Positions 9,537 to 19,006 of a DNA stretch of 54,438 nucleotides are shown piece after piece; position 1 is the first letter of the stretch; every line of letters starts with the position of its first letter. Location: contig JAIFWO010000004.1 of NCBI GenBank assembly GCA_019661895.1, positions 1-54,438 of the forward strand, given 5' to 3'. Made by a program: the position numbers and the translations under genes. The stretch comes from Candidatus Parcubacteria bacterium. Lineage in GTDB: Bacteria > Patescibacteriota > Minisyncoccia > Phycocordibacterales > Zambryskibacteraceae. Below the pieces are notes generated by a model. It made no database searches. It worked only from the letters and a program-made list of their open reading frames with translations, and was not told the origin of the DNA.

Positions 9537-10856
9537 ATGCAAAAAATTAATTTAGAGCGCGGACAAGCGATGATGGTGGCCACCGTATTCTTCCTGGTTG
9601 TGTCTTTGACTATTATCTATGGGTTGGTCGGTCCGGTCTTGCGCCAAGGTCAGACGGTTGCCAACCTCTCCCTCTCACGGCAGAGCTACTTCTTGGCGGA
9701 AGCGGGAGTGGAAGATGTCATATATAGGCTGGCGACGGGTAAGTCAGTACCTGCCTCGAATACACTGACCCTAAACGGGAGTACGGCCACTATCACTACG
9801 ACCACTACCGCGACAGGCAAAGAAGTCCTCTCGACCGGCTCGGTAGCGGGGGACGTCCGCAAGATAAAGACGAATGTCGTGCTTGGCACCGGTATCTCCT
9901 TCCACTATGGTATCCAGGCAGGACAGGGAGGCTTCCGCTTATACAACAGCTCGAGCGTCACCGGTAACGTCTACGCGGAGGGGCCGATCATTGGCGACGG
10001 CGGCAACTATATATATGGAGAGGTAGTGTCCGCAGGACCAAGCGGACAGATCTATGGTATCCACGCCACCGGCACGGCTTATGCCCACTTCTTAGGCAAT
10101 GCGGCTCAAGCCACTATCATCGACAAAAGTGCATACTACCAGGTCAAGACCAATACTACGGTGAGCGGCACGTCTTATCCCAATAGCTCTGATCAGGCGG
10201 TAGCTAGTCTCCCCATAGACGACAATCAGATCAATGCCTGGGAGAGCGACGCGGCGGCTGGGGGAACTATGCTCTCAAGTCAGTGCGATAATTATAGTTC
10301 GTCAACTAATACCTGCACCATTAGCTCAAGTCGAAGTATCGGCCCGAAGAAGATCCCCTTCAACCTCCTTATCAAAAGCGCTTCGGCAGTCATAACTGTG
10401 ACCGGACCGCTGTGGGTGGTGGGTAATATCACTACCCAGACCCAGCCGACCATCCAAATGGATCCGAGCCTCGGTGCCTCGAATGTGGCCATTATTGCCG
10501 ACGACCCTTCGAACAGAAGTACCGGGAGTGTCGTTACAGTTAATCAGGGCACTATCTTCAATAATTCCGGTACGGTAGGATCCTTCGTCTTCATGATCTC
10601 TCAGAATAACAACGCCGAGAACGGCGGCTCAATAGACGCCTTAACTATGAACCAAGGTGCCACGGCTCTGGTAGGGTACGCCATCCACGGCCAAGTGTCC
10701 TTAAGCCAAAGCGTGAGCCTGAAGGAGATCACTGCCTATAAAGTGGTCCTGACCCAATCCGCCAACGTAGTATATGACCGAGGACTCCCGAGCGTCCTCT
10801 TCGAAGCCGGCCCCTCAGGCGGTTACAGCATCTTGAATTGGAAAGAAATCCAATAA
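9537..10856 (+). CDS. PilX-like pilus-associated protein
   Basis: GQAMMVATVFFLVVSLTIIYGLVGPVLR...SYFLAEAGVEDVIYRL, typical PilX-like N-terminus, long beta-rich tail. Confidence 0.75.
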   Translation: MQKINLERGQAMMVATVFFLVVSLTIIYGLVGPVLRQGQTVANLSLSRQSYFLAEAGVEDVIYRLATGKSVPASNTLTLNGSTATITTTTTATGKEVLSTGSVAGDVRKIKTNVVLGTGISFHYGIQAGQGGFRLYNSSSVTGNVYAEGPIIGDGGNYIYGEVVSAGPSGQIYGIHATGTAYAHFLGNAAQATIIDKSAYYQVKTNTTVSGTSYPNSSDQAVASLPIDDNQINAWESDAAAGGTMLSSQCDNYSSSTNTCTISSSRSIGPKKIPFNLLIKSASAVITVTGPLWVVGNITTQTQPTIQMDPSLGASNVAIIADDPSNRSTGSVVTVNQGTIFNNSGTVGSFVFMISQNNNAENGGSIDALTMNQGATALVGYAIHGQVSLSQSVSLKEITAYKVVLTQSANVVYDRGLPSVLFEAGPSGGYSILNWKEIQ

Positions 10857-10880
10857 CCTGGCGTCTGATATACTAATACC

Positions 10881-11636
10881 ATGAAGAAGCCCATACTTGT
10901 CGCGAACTGGAAGAACCATCCAGAGTCTTTGCGCGCTGTCACTCCCATCCTTACCGGCCTCTCTCGGAAGAGCGCAGTCTATAAGAAGCTCTCGACCTTC
11001 ATCGCTCCGCCGCTTGTATACATTGAGGCTGTCTCCTCTAAGATCAAGAGCTTCGCTGGACTAGCCGGACAAGACATCTTCTTTGCTATGGAAGGCACAT
11101 ACACCGGTGCTGTTACTCCAGATATCTTGAAAAGTTTTGGCGTGAAGCTCACCATCATCGGGCACAGCGAGCGCCGAGCGCTTGGCGAGACCAACGAGGT
11201 CGCTGCCGCTAAAGTCAAAACTGCTTTGCGCTCTGGTATCACCCCGCTTCTTTGCATCGGAGAGGAGGCTCGCGATGCAGAGGGGAACTACTTCGAATTC
11301 TTAAGCGAGGAGTTGAAATTATCTCTGGAAGGCATTCGGAGGAAGGATGATGCCCATAAACTTATCATTGCCTACGAGCCGATCTGGGCAATAGGGAAGA
11401 AGGCCAAAGACGCTATGCCGCCAGCTGATCTCGCCCAGATGGTGATCTTCATCAAAAAGGTTTTGACCGAGATCTTCGGCCGCGAGTCTGCCGAGCGCAT
11501 CCCCATTCTTTATGGCGGTTCTGTGGAATCAGGTAACGCGAATGAACTCGTTGCCACCGGTGTCCAAGGATTCCTGGTTGGCCACGCCTCTCTGGATCCA
11601 AAAAACTTTTCTGAAATTGCCGAAGCCCTCCTGTAA
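10881..11636 (+). CDS. tpiA: triosephosphate isomerase
   Basis: NWKNH, IGHSERR, AYEPIWAIG, YGGSV motifs. Confidence 0.97.
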   Translation: MKKPILVANWKNHPESLRAVTPILTGLSRKSAVYKKLSTFIAPPLVYIEAVSSKIKSFAGLAGQDIFFAMEGTYTGAVTPDILKSFGVKLTIIGHSERRALGETNEVAAAKVKTALRSGITPLLCIGEEARDAEGNYFEFLSEELKLSLEGIRRKDDAHKLIIAYEPIWAIGKKAKDAMPPADLAQMVIFIKKVLTEIFGRESAERIPILYGGSVESGNANELVATGVQGFLVGHASLDPKNFSEIAEALL

Positions 11637-12634
11637 TGTTGCCTACCATTAAAGATATCCAAGATCTTGAAGACAAACGAGTTTTGGTGCGGGTAGATTG
11701 GAGCGTGCCACTAGTAAACGGCGAGGTCGAAAGCGAATACCAGATCAAGGAGTCTCTCCCCACAATAGAGTATCTGCAGGACCGAGGCGCCAAGGTGATT
11801 ATTGCGACCCATCTCGAACACGAAGAAGACTCGATCGAGTCTCTAAGGAAGTATGTGCCAGAGGGAGCAGAGATCCTAGATAACTTACGCAAGAAACCTG
11901 GTGAGAAGGCAAATGACGAGGCCTTTGCCAAGGAGCTCGCGAGCCTGGCTGATATCTACGTCAATGACGCCTTCCCCGTCTCCCATCGCGCGCATGCCTC
12001 GGTCGTCGGGGTACCCAAATTTATCCCAGGGTATCTTGGCTTCGGGATAGAAAAGGAAATTGAGAATCTTTCGAGAGCCTTTAACCCAGAGCACCCCTTC
12101 CTCTTTATCCTTGGCGGGGCGAAGTTCGATACCAAGCTCCCATTGATAAATAAGTTTTTACACATTGCCGACACGGTGTTCGTCGGCGGAGCCCTTGCCA
12201 ACAACTTCTTCCGCGATCAGGGTATGGATATCAAGAAGTCGTACGTTTCTGAGGGAGCTTTCCCCACCAAGGAGTTGTGGGATACGGGCAAGATCATGCT
12301 GCCAGAAGACTATGCTTGGAAGGAAGAGAGAATAGTCGACGCGGGGCCAAAGACGATCGAAGCCTTGAAGGAGAAAATCGATCAAAGCGAAACTATTTTG
12401 TGGAACGGACCTTTGGGAGAATATGAAAAGGGCGCGCAAGAGTGGACGTTGGCGCTGGCGAAGGTCCTCTCCGAAAGCGGCAAGAAGGTGATCGTTGGCG
12501 GGGGAGACACTCTCGCGGCTATTAGAGAGCTCAACCTTTTTGATAAATTCTTCTTCGTATCTACTGGCGGCGGCGCCATGCTCGACTTCTTGGCCAACGA
12601 GACACTCCCGGGGATAGAAGCCCTTAAGCGATAA
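11636..12634 (+). CDS. pgk: phosphoglycerate kinase, shortened and divergent
   Basis: [44 protein letters not shown]; 332 aa; overlaps tpiA stop. Confidence 0.95.
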   Translation: MLPTIKDIQDLEDKRVLVRVDWSVPLVNGEVESEYQIKESLPTIEYLQDRGAKVIIATHLEHEEDSIESLRKYVPEGAEILDNLRKKPGEKANDEAFAKELASLADIYVNDAFPVSHRAHASVVGVPKFIPGYLGFGIEKEIENLSRAFNPEHPFLFILGGAKFDTKLPLINKFLHIADTVFVGGALANNFFRDQGMDIKKSYVSEGAFPTKELWDTGKIMLPEDYAWKEERIVDAGPKTIEALKEKIDQSETILWNGPLGEYEKGAQEWTLALAKVLSESGKKVIVGGGDTLAAIRELNLFDKFFFVSTGGGAMLDFLANETLPGIEALKR

Positions 12635-12986
12635 CCTTTCGAATTTTCTTCGCGTTGCCTTTGATGTCGTCTATATCATCAGCAATATTTTTATTCGGGT
12701 AGACCCAGATGTGAGCGTGGGGGACCTCGTCGCCGACGATTTTGGAGAGGATCCAATCGGTGTTGAAGGCTTGGCGTTGTGCCAGAGCAACTTTTCTCGC
12801 TATTTCAAAGTAAGTTCCGACATTTGGTACATCCCAAACCCAGTGAATATGTTCTTTGGGGATGACCTGAGTGTGTCCCGCGCCTTGGGGATGAATGTCC
12901 AAGAAGGCCAAGAACGAGTCATCTTCGTAGACGATCTCGGCTGGAATTTCTTTGCGTACAATTTTACAAAAGATGCAGTCGTCCAT
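12624..12986 (-). CDS. HIT family protein
   Basis: [42 protein letters not shown]. Confidence 0.93.
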   Translation of the reverse strand: MDDCIFCKIVRKEIPAEIVYEDDSFLAFLDIHPQGAGHTQVIPKEHIHWVWDVPNVGTYFEIARKVALAQRQAFNTDWILSKIVGDEVPHAHIWVYPNKNIADDIDDIKGNAKKIRKVIA

Positions 12987-13010
12987 GTTATTTATAGTGA
13001 GCTTGTCGAA

Positions 13011-14000
13011 CTAATAACTTTGATAAGCGGCTAAATTGCCGCGTAAGTCAAAGAGGGAGATGCTTTCGTGGTCCGTGGCCCACATCTCCCAGGGCTTACC
13101 AAGGAAGATCCTCCAGGTATTGCTGTAGAAGTTGGGGTCGTAACTATGGTAAGTCAGGCAGCCAGGATAACTAAAGTGGGTCTTGATAAAGGCTACGCAA
13201 GCGTTACTGAGTCCGGCTACGCCATTGACGCATCCGTTACACGTATTGCCCTGGTAGTCTCTAGCATATCCTTCAGCATTGGCATCGAACTTCGGCGTCT
13301 GACAACTGCCGAGCCCGGTTACGAAGTTCTGGCAGCCGACATCGAGCGAGGAGAGGCCGGGTTCCTGACTTGGCGGCACGCAACTTGTCGCAAGATAAGG
13401 CGAGAAGGTGTACTCGGACATATTCTGGAGGTATCCGGAGCACTCATTCTCCTTAAACGAGGTAATTCTGTATGGATAGCTAGTACCTACTGATCCTGTG
13501 GTGATGATAGCCGTCTCTCCAGGCTTCAGCACCACATCTTGGAGAAGACTTTGGCCATTAGGCGAGATGAAGCCGGCCCCTTTGGGGATGACTGCCGTAA
13601 TGGATGGGAAGCTTCGTAGATCACCTCCGACATTGTAGGCTCTATCGCCGCGGCCATTTCGAAGTTGCCAGCCGCTGATATCAACCAAGGTCTGGCCCAC
13701 GTTGTTTATAGTTATGTACTCCTCAAATGGCTCATAAGCGTACGGAGCATTGCCGGAATTTAAGTTTATCTCTCGAGAGAATGTTGAGGTAATGGGTGGG
13801 GCAACAGAGACATTTGAGTTCGAGCCCCACGGGTTTTGGGTATAAACAGTAGTTTGCGTAGTTTCGCTAATAGCCGGGAGGCTTTTGGTCGGTCCGAGTT
13901 TGCGCTCGGGTAGGACAAAGAGGAAGATCACTGTTGCCAAAATGATAAGCGCCACCACTCCTTCCATGGTGCCGGCTCCCTTTTGGTAGTTTGGCCTCAT
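13011..14000 (-). CDS. membrane-anchored lamin-tail-domain-like protein
   Basis: N-terminal TM, EEYITINNVGQTLVDISGWQLRN (LTD-like), Cys-rich C-terminus. Confidence 0.75.
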   Translation of the reverse strand: MRPNYQKGAGTMEGVVALIILATVIFLFVLPERKLGPTKSLPAISETTQTTVYTQNPWGSNSNVSVAPPITSTFSREINLNSGNAPYAYEPFEEYITINNVGQTLVDISGWQLRNGRGDRAYNVGGDLRSFPSITAVIPKGAGFISPNGQSLLQDVVLKPGETAIITTGSVGTSYPYRITSFKENECSGYLQNMSEYTFSPYLATSCVPPSQEPGLSSLDVGCQNFVTGLGSCQTPKFDANAEGYARDYQGNTCNGCVNGVAGLSNACVAFIKTHFSYPGCLTYHSYDPNFYSNTWRIFLGKPWEMWATDHESISLFDLRGNLAAYQSY

Positions 14001-14017
14001 ACGTGTATCATACTACC

Positions 14018-15661
14018 ATGTCTTTTCCTGAGATCCTCGAAAATTTGCTCAAACATCGCGGTGTTACTGAAGAGCTTAAAGAAGCCTTTCTAAATCCTTC
14101 GTACGCTAAGCTCCACGACCCGCTTCTCCTTCCTGATATGGAGAAGGCGCGCGATAGAGTGATCGAAGCGATGCAGAAGGGTGAGCATATCTTCGTCTTC
14201 AGCGACTACGATGCGGACGGGATCCCGGGCGCGGTCGTTCTTTCAGACTTCTTCAAGCGTGCAAAGTACGAAAACGTCTCCTTCTACATCCCGCATCGCC
14301 ACGACGAAGGCTTTGGCTTGAGTACTGAGGCGATCGACGTGGCCTTAGAGAAGGGGGCCAAACTGCTTATCACCGTCGACTGCGGCATCGCCGATATCGA
14401 GGAGGTGAAGTACGCGAAGAAAAAGAAATTAGACGTCATCATCACGGATCACCATTTAGAGAAGGAGGTGCTGCCTCCCGCCTTGGCGGTCGTTGATCCC
14501 GTGAGGAAAGATTCGGAGTATCCATTCAAAGAGATTTGTGGAGCGGCGGTGGCCTACAAACTTGTCCAAGCCATTTTGCAGAAGGAAAGTTTTGGCATCA
14601 AGGAGGGAATGGAGAAGTGGTCCTTGGATATGGTCGGCATTGCCACACTCTCGGATATGGTGCCGCTCGTGGGCGAGAACAGGATACTCGCCAAGTTCGG
14701 CTTGGAGGTGTTGAAGAAGACAGAGCGCCCGGGCCTCGCCGCCCTCTTCCGCAAGCTTAGGATCGATCAGCGCTTTGTGACGGAAGACGATATCGCCTTC
14801 ATGATCACCCCGCGCATCAACGCCGCTTCGAGGATGGGCAAGCCGGAAGACGCTTTCAATCTCTTGGCCACGACAAGTCCCATCGAGGCAGACAGACTCG
14901 CCGACCATTTGGAGAAGATAAATAGTGAGAGGAAGGGTGTGGTCGCTGCATTGGTGAAGGATGCCAAGAAACATATGGAAGCCCGCGAAAGTATCAATGA
15001 CGTCATTGTGATAGGGAATCCCGAGTGGCGCCCGGCTCTGCTTGGCTTAGTGGCCAATACTTTAGTCGAAGAATATAAGAGGCCGGTCTTTGTCTGGGGC
15101 AGGGACGGCGATGGCACGCTCAAGGGCTCATGCCGCTCATACAATGGCTACCACTTGGCAGATCTCATGCTGGCCGCAGGAGATGCCTTTATCGAATTCG
15201 GCGGGCATGCGAATGCCGGCGGCTTCTCCATCGCTCTGGAAAATCTTCCAACTTTGGAAGAAAAGCTTTCCCTAGCTATCAAGAACCTGGCGGTCGGACC
15301 GCTTGATACCCGTGGCGGTCCGACCGCCATACAAATCGAAGCCCACGAGGTGTGTGAAGATCTGTGGAAGATTATCTCTACCCTTGCGCCGTTTGGTGTG
15401 GGGAATGAGAAGCCAGTATTTGAAATAAAGAATGCCGAGATAAGTTCGGTCAGACAATTCGGGAAGACCGGTGACCATTTGGAAGTGCTTATCTCAAGTC
15501 CCAAAGGCAAGGATGTGAAGTGTATCTCCTTCTTTGCTACCCCTGAGAGCTTCTCCTCACCTGTTGCTTTCGGCTCTCGCGTTACTCTGCGTGGCAACCT
15601 CGAGAAGTCTTACTTTATGAATCGCCCGGAGATTAGGCTAAGAATTGTTGATATAAGATAA
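14018..15661 (+). CDS. recJ: single-stranded-DNA exonuclease RecJ
   Basis: SDYDADGIPGAVVL (DHH), TDHH, GGHANAGGFSI (DHHA1), LAPFGVGNEKPVF. Confidence 0.95.
   Translation: MSFPEILENLLKHRGVTEELKEAFLNPSYAKLHDPLLLPDMEKARDRVIEAMQKGEHIFVFSDYDADGIPGAVVLSDFFKRAKYENVSFYIPHRHDEGFGLSTEAIDVALEKGAKLLITVDCGIADIEEVKYAKKKKLDVIITDHHLEKEVLPPALAVVDPVRKDSEYPFKEICGAAVAYKLVQAILQKESFGIKEGMEKWSLDMVGIATLSDMVPLVGENRILAKFGLEVLKKTERPGLAALFRKLRIDQRFVTEDDIAFMITPRINAASRMGKPEDAFNLLATTSPIEADRLADHLEKINSERKGVVAALVKDAKKHMEARESINDVIVIGNPEWRPALLGLVANTLVEEYKRPVFVWGRDGDGTLKGSCRSYNGYHLADLMLAAGDAFIEFGGHANAGGFSIALENLPTLEEKLSLAIKNLAVGPLDTRGGPTAIQIEAHEVCEDLWKIISTLAPFGVGNEKPVFEIKNAEISSVRQFGKTGDHLEVLISSPKGKDVKCISFFATPESFSSPVAFGSRVTLRGNLEKSYFMNRPEIRLRIVDIR
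15288..15329 (+). repeat. 13-bp perfect inverted repeat inside recJ
   Basis: TGGCGGTCGGACC-16nt-GGTCCGACCGCCA. Confidence 0.9.
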
Positions 15662-15676
15662 TAAAAAAGGCGTGAG

Positions 15677-16234
15677 TTATATCTTCACGCCCAACTTCTC
15701 TTTCCACCACATGAGGAGTTTTTCGATGTCGACTTCTTTGTCATCTGAGTCAGTAAACCACTCCGAGAAAGCGCGGTCTCCTAACAAACGATGAAGTTGC
15801 CGATACATACTCTCCATGTTTCCCCAGAAGGGATTCAACCATGCGTTTGGATTTCTAATCGCAAAGAATATTGCGCGGCCCTGTCTTCGGTGGAGGCGAC
15901 GGATTGTATCTTTGACCTCTTTTAGTTGCAGTTTTTTGAGAAGATCTTCTTCGGCAAATTCTCTTCCTTCATTTCTGCTTGTTTTAGCCCAGTGCCATCT
16001 CTTTAAAAATTCTTGCAGAGTGCGAATATCTGGTGGAAACTCGATCTCGTCTGTATAAGGATGTACTACACCTTCTAGATAAGCAGCGAAACATTCTGCC
16101 ACCTCGGCTTTACATGTCTGGCACTCTCTAAGATGCCCCTGGATTATCTCAAGCGAACTATCCCCAAGATTGACGAGTAGAAAGTCACAAGTAACCTCCA
16201 GGTCCTCACCTCCAAAGTCTTCTTCATCAGTCAT
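15677..16234 (-). CDS. soluble zinc-finger (anti-sigma-like zf-HC2) protein
   Basis: IIQGHLRECQTCKAEVAECF (HxxxCxxC); no TM segment. Confidence 0.6.
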   Translation of the reverse strand: MTDEEDFGGEDLEVTCDFLLVNLGDSSLEIIQGHLRECQTCKAEVAECFAAYLEGVVHPYTDEIEFPPDIRTLQEFLKRWHWAKTSRNEGREFAEEDLLKKLQLKEVKDTIRRLHRRQGRAIFFAIRNPNAWLNPFWGNMESMYRQLHRLLGDRAFSEWFTDSDDKEVDIEKLLMWWKEKLGVKI

Positions 16235-16330
16235 TTTACCCTCATTGCTAGAGTTATTTCAGATTCTGGATCAAATTAAATACTAAATAGTATTAATAGT
16301 CAATGGTTTGGATATTTATGTTACAATTTT

Positions 16331-16825
16331 GTGATGATCACTATCTACACCGACGGGTCGTCTAAGGGGAATCCGGGACCAGGAGGCTGGGGAGCCATTA
16401 TTCTTGATGCGAAGAATACAAAAGAGATTGGCGGGGGAGAGAAGCATACTACCAATAACAGGATGGAGCTTACGGCCGCTATTCGCGCCCTCGAGTCTAT
16501 TGCTGATGTGGACGAATCAATTGAGATCAATACCGATTCGAAGTACGTGATGATGGGTATCACGGAGTGGATCCATGGCTGGGAGAGGAACGGTTGGAAG
16601 ACAGCCGCTAAGAAGCCAGTGGAGAATCAGGATCTCTGGCAAGTCCTTTCGCACAACGTCGATGGTAAGAATATTGAATGGAGGTTTGTGAAAGGGCATG
16701 CGGGCGATACAGCCAACGAGCGCTGCGACGAGATCGCCACGGCTTTTGCCGATGGTGTAGGTATAGACTTATATGATGGAGCGCGCAATAAATATCCTCT
16801 CGATTTGGGTGTCGAAGAGGCATAG
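16331..16825 (+). CDS. rnhA: ribonuclease HI
   Basis: ITIYTDGSSKGNPGPGGWGAI, NNRMELTAAIRAL, VKGHAGDTANERCDEIA. Confidence 0.96.
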   Translation: MMITIYTDGSSKGNPGPGGWGAIILDAKNTKEIGGGEKHTTNNRMELTAAIRALESIADVDESIEINTDSKYVMMGITEWIHGWERNGWKTAAKKPVENQDLWQVLSHNVDGKNIEWRFVKGHAGDTANERCDEIATAFADGVGIDLYDGARNKYPLDLGVEEA

Positions 16826-18281
16826 CCTGGTCTTTGTCCTCCTCTGGAGCTTTGTAGGTGGAGTTTTCGTTTCCTCTTTAATAAAAGTATCTCCGATTAT
16901 AAGCATTTTGCTTTTGATCATTGCCGTAGGAGTGTTGGTAGTTGAAAGAATTAATTATGGAGAGGTCTCAAGAGGGATCCTACTTCTAGCTATCTTACTT
17001 GCCTCAGGCGCCTTCGGGTCGCTCCGGTATGCCATCAAAGATTTCCACGAACTCCAGACACCAAGTAGCGCTGGTGTCGTAGTGAGTGAGCCGGAACATC
17101 GAGACAATAGTACGCGCTTTATAATCAAGACAGATAATGGCGAGAAGATCTTGGTCAGCACTGATCGCCTGAGCGATATCGAGTATGGAGACAGGGTGGA
17201 AGTGGAGGGCAAATTAAAGGAGCCTGGAATCATTGTCGATGAAGTGAGCGGGAGAGAGTTTGATTATGGCAAATATTTATCCAAAGACGACATTTATTAC
17301 ACAACTTCACTTGCCAAGGTGCAGAAGATAGGCGAGAAGGCTGGTTCCTCTGTTATTTATTATCTCTTACGCATCAAGTCTTCATTCGTATCGAAGATCA
17401 AACAGATCCTTCCTGAGCCAGAGGCCTCTCTCTTGGCGGGCCTTGTCGTAGCGGGCAAGGGTGCGCTGCCTAGTAATATCTTGGATGACTTCAAGCGTGC
17501 GGGAGTGGTACACATCGTCGTGCTTTCCGGCTACAACATAACGATCATTGCCGAGTTCTTCCTCTTCCTCTTTGGCTTCCTCGGGACGCGGAGAGCGGCG
17601 CTGGCTTCGGCTATAGGCATTATTCTCTTTACCCTCATGACCGGCGCTACGGCTACGGTTGTCCGAGCGGCCATCATGGTGCTGGCTCTCCTGGTTGGCA
17701 AAATTATCAAGAGGCCATATGCCGCGGGGAGAGCCCTCCTTCTGACCGCTGCTCTTATGCTTGTTTGGAATCCGAAGTACTTAGTCTTCGATCCATCCTT
17801 CCAACTGAGCTTCTTAGCGATGCTGGCGCTTGTCTACATCGTACCAATCGTGGAGAATTATCTGCAGAAAATTCCAAAGAAGTTTGGCTTTCGCACCATT
17901 CTCGCCACGACTATCGCCACTCAAGTCACGGTGCTCCCGTTCCTGCTCTACTCTGTTGGTTCCGTCTCGCTCGTTTCCCTCTTTTCGAATATCTTGATCC
18001 TCTTCTTCGTGCCCTACACGATGCTTGTCGGCTTCGCGGCCACTTTAGTAGGCTTTGTATCTACTGCGCTCGCTTGGCCGCTTGCCTTCACCACCCACAT
18101 CCTCTTGGCGTGGATACTTAACGTAGCGCACTTCTTCGGTAACCTCTCGTGGGCGAGTGTCACAGTCTCCATGCCTGCCTGGGCGATGATCCTTTCGTAT
18201 ATCATCTTCGCCGTTATCGTCACTACGATATCTCTTAAGAAAAAAGCTCAAGACACCAGTCTGAGCTTTGCACGCGCGTAA
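16773..18281 (+). CDS. comEC: ComEC/Rec2 competence-domain channel protein (no metallo-beta-lactamase domain)
   Basis: HIVVLSGYNITIIA motif, many TM helices; overlaps rnhA 3' end. Confidence 0.88.
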   Translation: MMERAINILSIWVSKRHSLVFVLLWSFVGGVFVSSLIKVSPIISILLLIIAVGVLVVERINYGEVSRGILLLAILLASGAFGSLRYAIKDFHELQTPSSAGVVVSEPEHRDNSTRFIIKTDNGEKILVSTDRLSDIEYGDRVEVEGKLKEPGIIVDEVSGREFDYGKYLSKDDIYYTTSLAKVQKIGEKAGSSVIYYLLRIKSSFVSKIKQILPEPEASLLAGLVVAGKGALPSNILDDFKRAGVVHIVVLSGYNITIIAEFFLFLFGFLGTRRAALASAIGIILFTLMTGATATVVRAAIMVLALLVGKIIKRPYAAGRALLLTAALMLVWNPKYLVFDPSFQLSFLAMLALVYIVPIVENYLQKIPKKFGFRTILATTIATQVTVLPFLLYSVGSVSLVSLFSNILILFFVPYTMLVGFAATLVGFVSTALAWPLAFTTHILLAWILNVAHFFGNLSWASVTVSMPAWAMILSYIIFAVIVTTISLKKKAQDTSLSFARA

Positions 18282-18367
18282 TACTTCTTGTTCCTTTCCA
18301 AAACAATGAGGTTTGGAATAAGGATGAAGACAACAAAGGCAAGATTGCTGCCAATTTGAGAGAGCAT
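18248..18367 (-). CDS. possible 39-aa small membrane protein
   Basis: MLSQIGSNLAFVVFILIPNLIVLERNKKYYARAKLRLVS; no SD, overlaps comEC 3' end. Confidence 0.3.
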   Translation of the reverse strand: MLSQIGSNLAFVVFILIPNLIVLERNKKYYARAKLRLVS

Positions 18368-18395
18368 GGCGCCTCGCGGTGAGAGAGTCTGCGAA

Positions 18396-18986
18396 CTAGA
18401 TTACCTTGTTAAGATTCTCCTCGCAAGTTTGCCAATTGAGATTCTGAAAGAAGGCGTCGACATATTTGCCCTTGCCTTGAGCACCTTGGTCGAGGATATA
18501 GGCATGCTCCCAGACGTCGATGGCAAGGATAATAGGGAGAGTGACAAAGTGGCCCACGTGTTGCTCGCCGGAGAAGCCGGTGAGGAATTGCCCGGACTTA
18601 GGATCGTAATAAAGGATAGCCCAGCCGGGGCCTCGCATGAGGGCAATATTTTTCATAAGTTTCTTAAGACCTTCGGGCGAAGTAAACTGGGCATTCACTC
18701 GCTTCAAAAATTCTCCGTCTTCTGAAGGCTCTTTAGCTCCACCCTCAAGGTGGGCGAAGTAGTATTCATGCAGTCGCATACCGCCAAACTCGAAGGAGAG
18801 TCTTCTTTGTAACTCTGCAAGCGTATGAGGATTCTCTTCCGACATGTGCTTCTGCATCTCGGCATTAATGGCATTGTAATTCTTGACGTATCCGGCATAG
18901 AGGCCCAGGTGTTCGGTCACCGTCTTCTCTGAGATGCCTTCCAAGGCGCCAAGACTAAACTTTTGTTCTATAAATGGTTGTATCAT
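18396..18986 (-). CDS. Fe/Mn superoxide dismutase
   Basis: LRLHEYYFAHLE-like (GGMRLHEYYFAHL), GPGWAILYYD, AIDVWEHAYILD. Confidence 0.93.
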   Translation of the reverse strand: MIQPFIEQKFSLGALEGISEKTVTEHLGLYAGYVKNYNAINAEMQKHMSEENPHTLAELQRRLSFEFGGMRLHEYYFAHLEGGAKEPSEDGEFLKRVNAQFTSPEGLKKLMKNIALMRGPGWAILYYDPKSGQFLTGFSGEQHVGHFVTLPIILAIDVWEHAYILDQGAQGKGKYVDAFFQNLNWQTCEENLNKVI

Positions 18987-19006
18987 AATCGCATTATACT
19001 ATATAG

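Noticed and set aside
13068-13493. 141-aa plus-strand ORF opposite the LTD-domain gene
   Set aside because: Antisense frame; the minus-strand CDS has a TM, LTD-like domain and consistent gene context.
18396-18986. SOD altered metal site
   Set aside because: The ligands readable by eye (H in VTEHLGLY, H in MRLHEYYF, DVWEH) appear present; second-shell changes cannot be assessed by eye.
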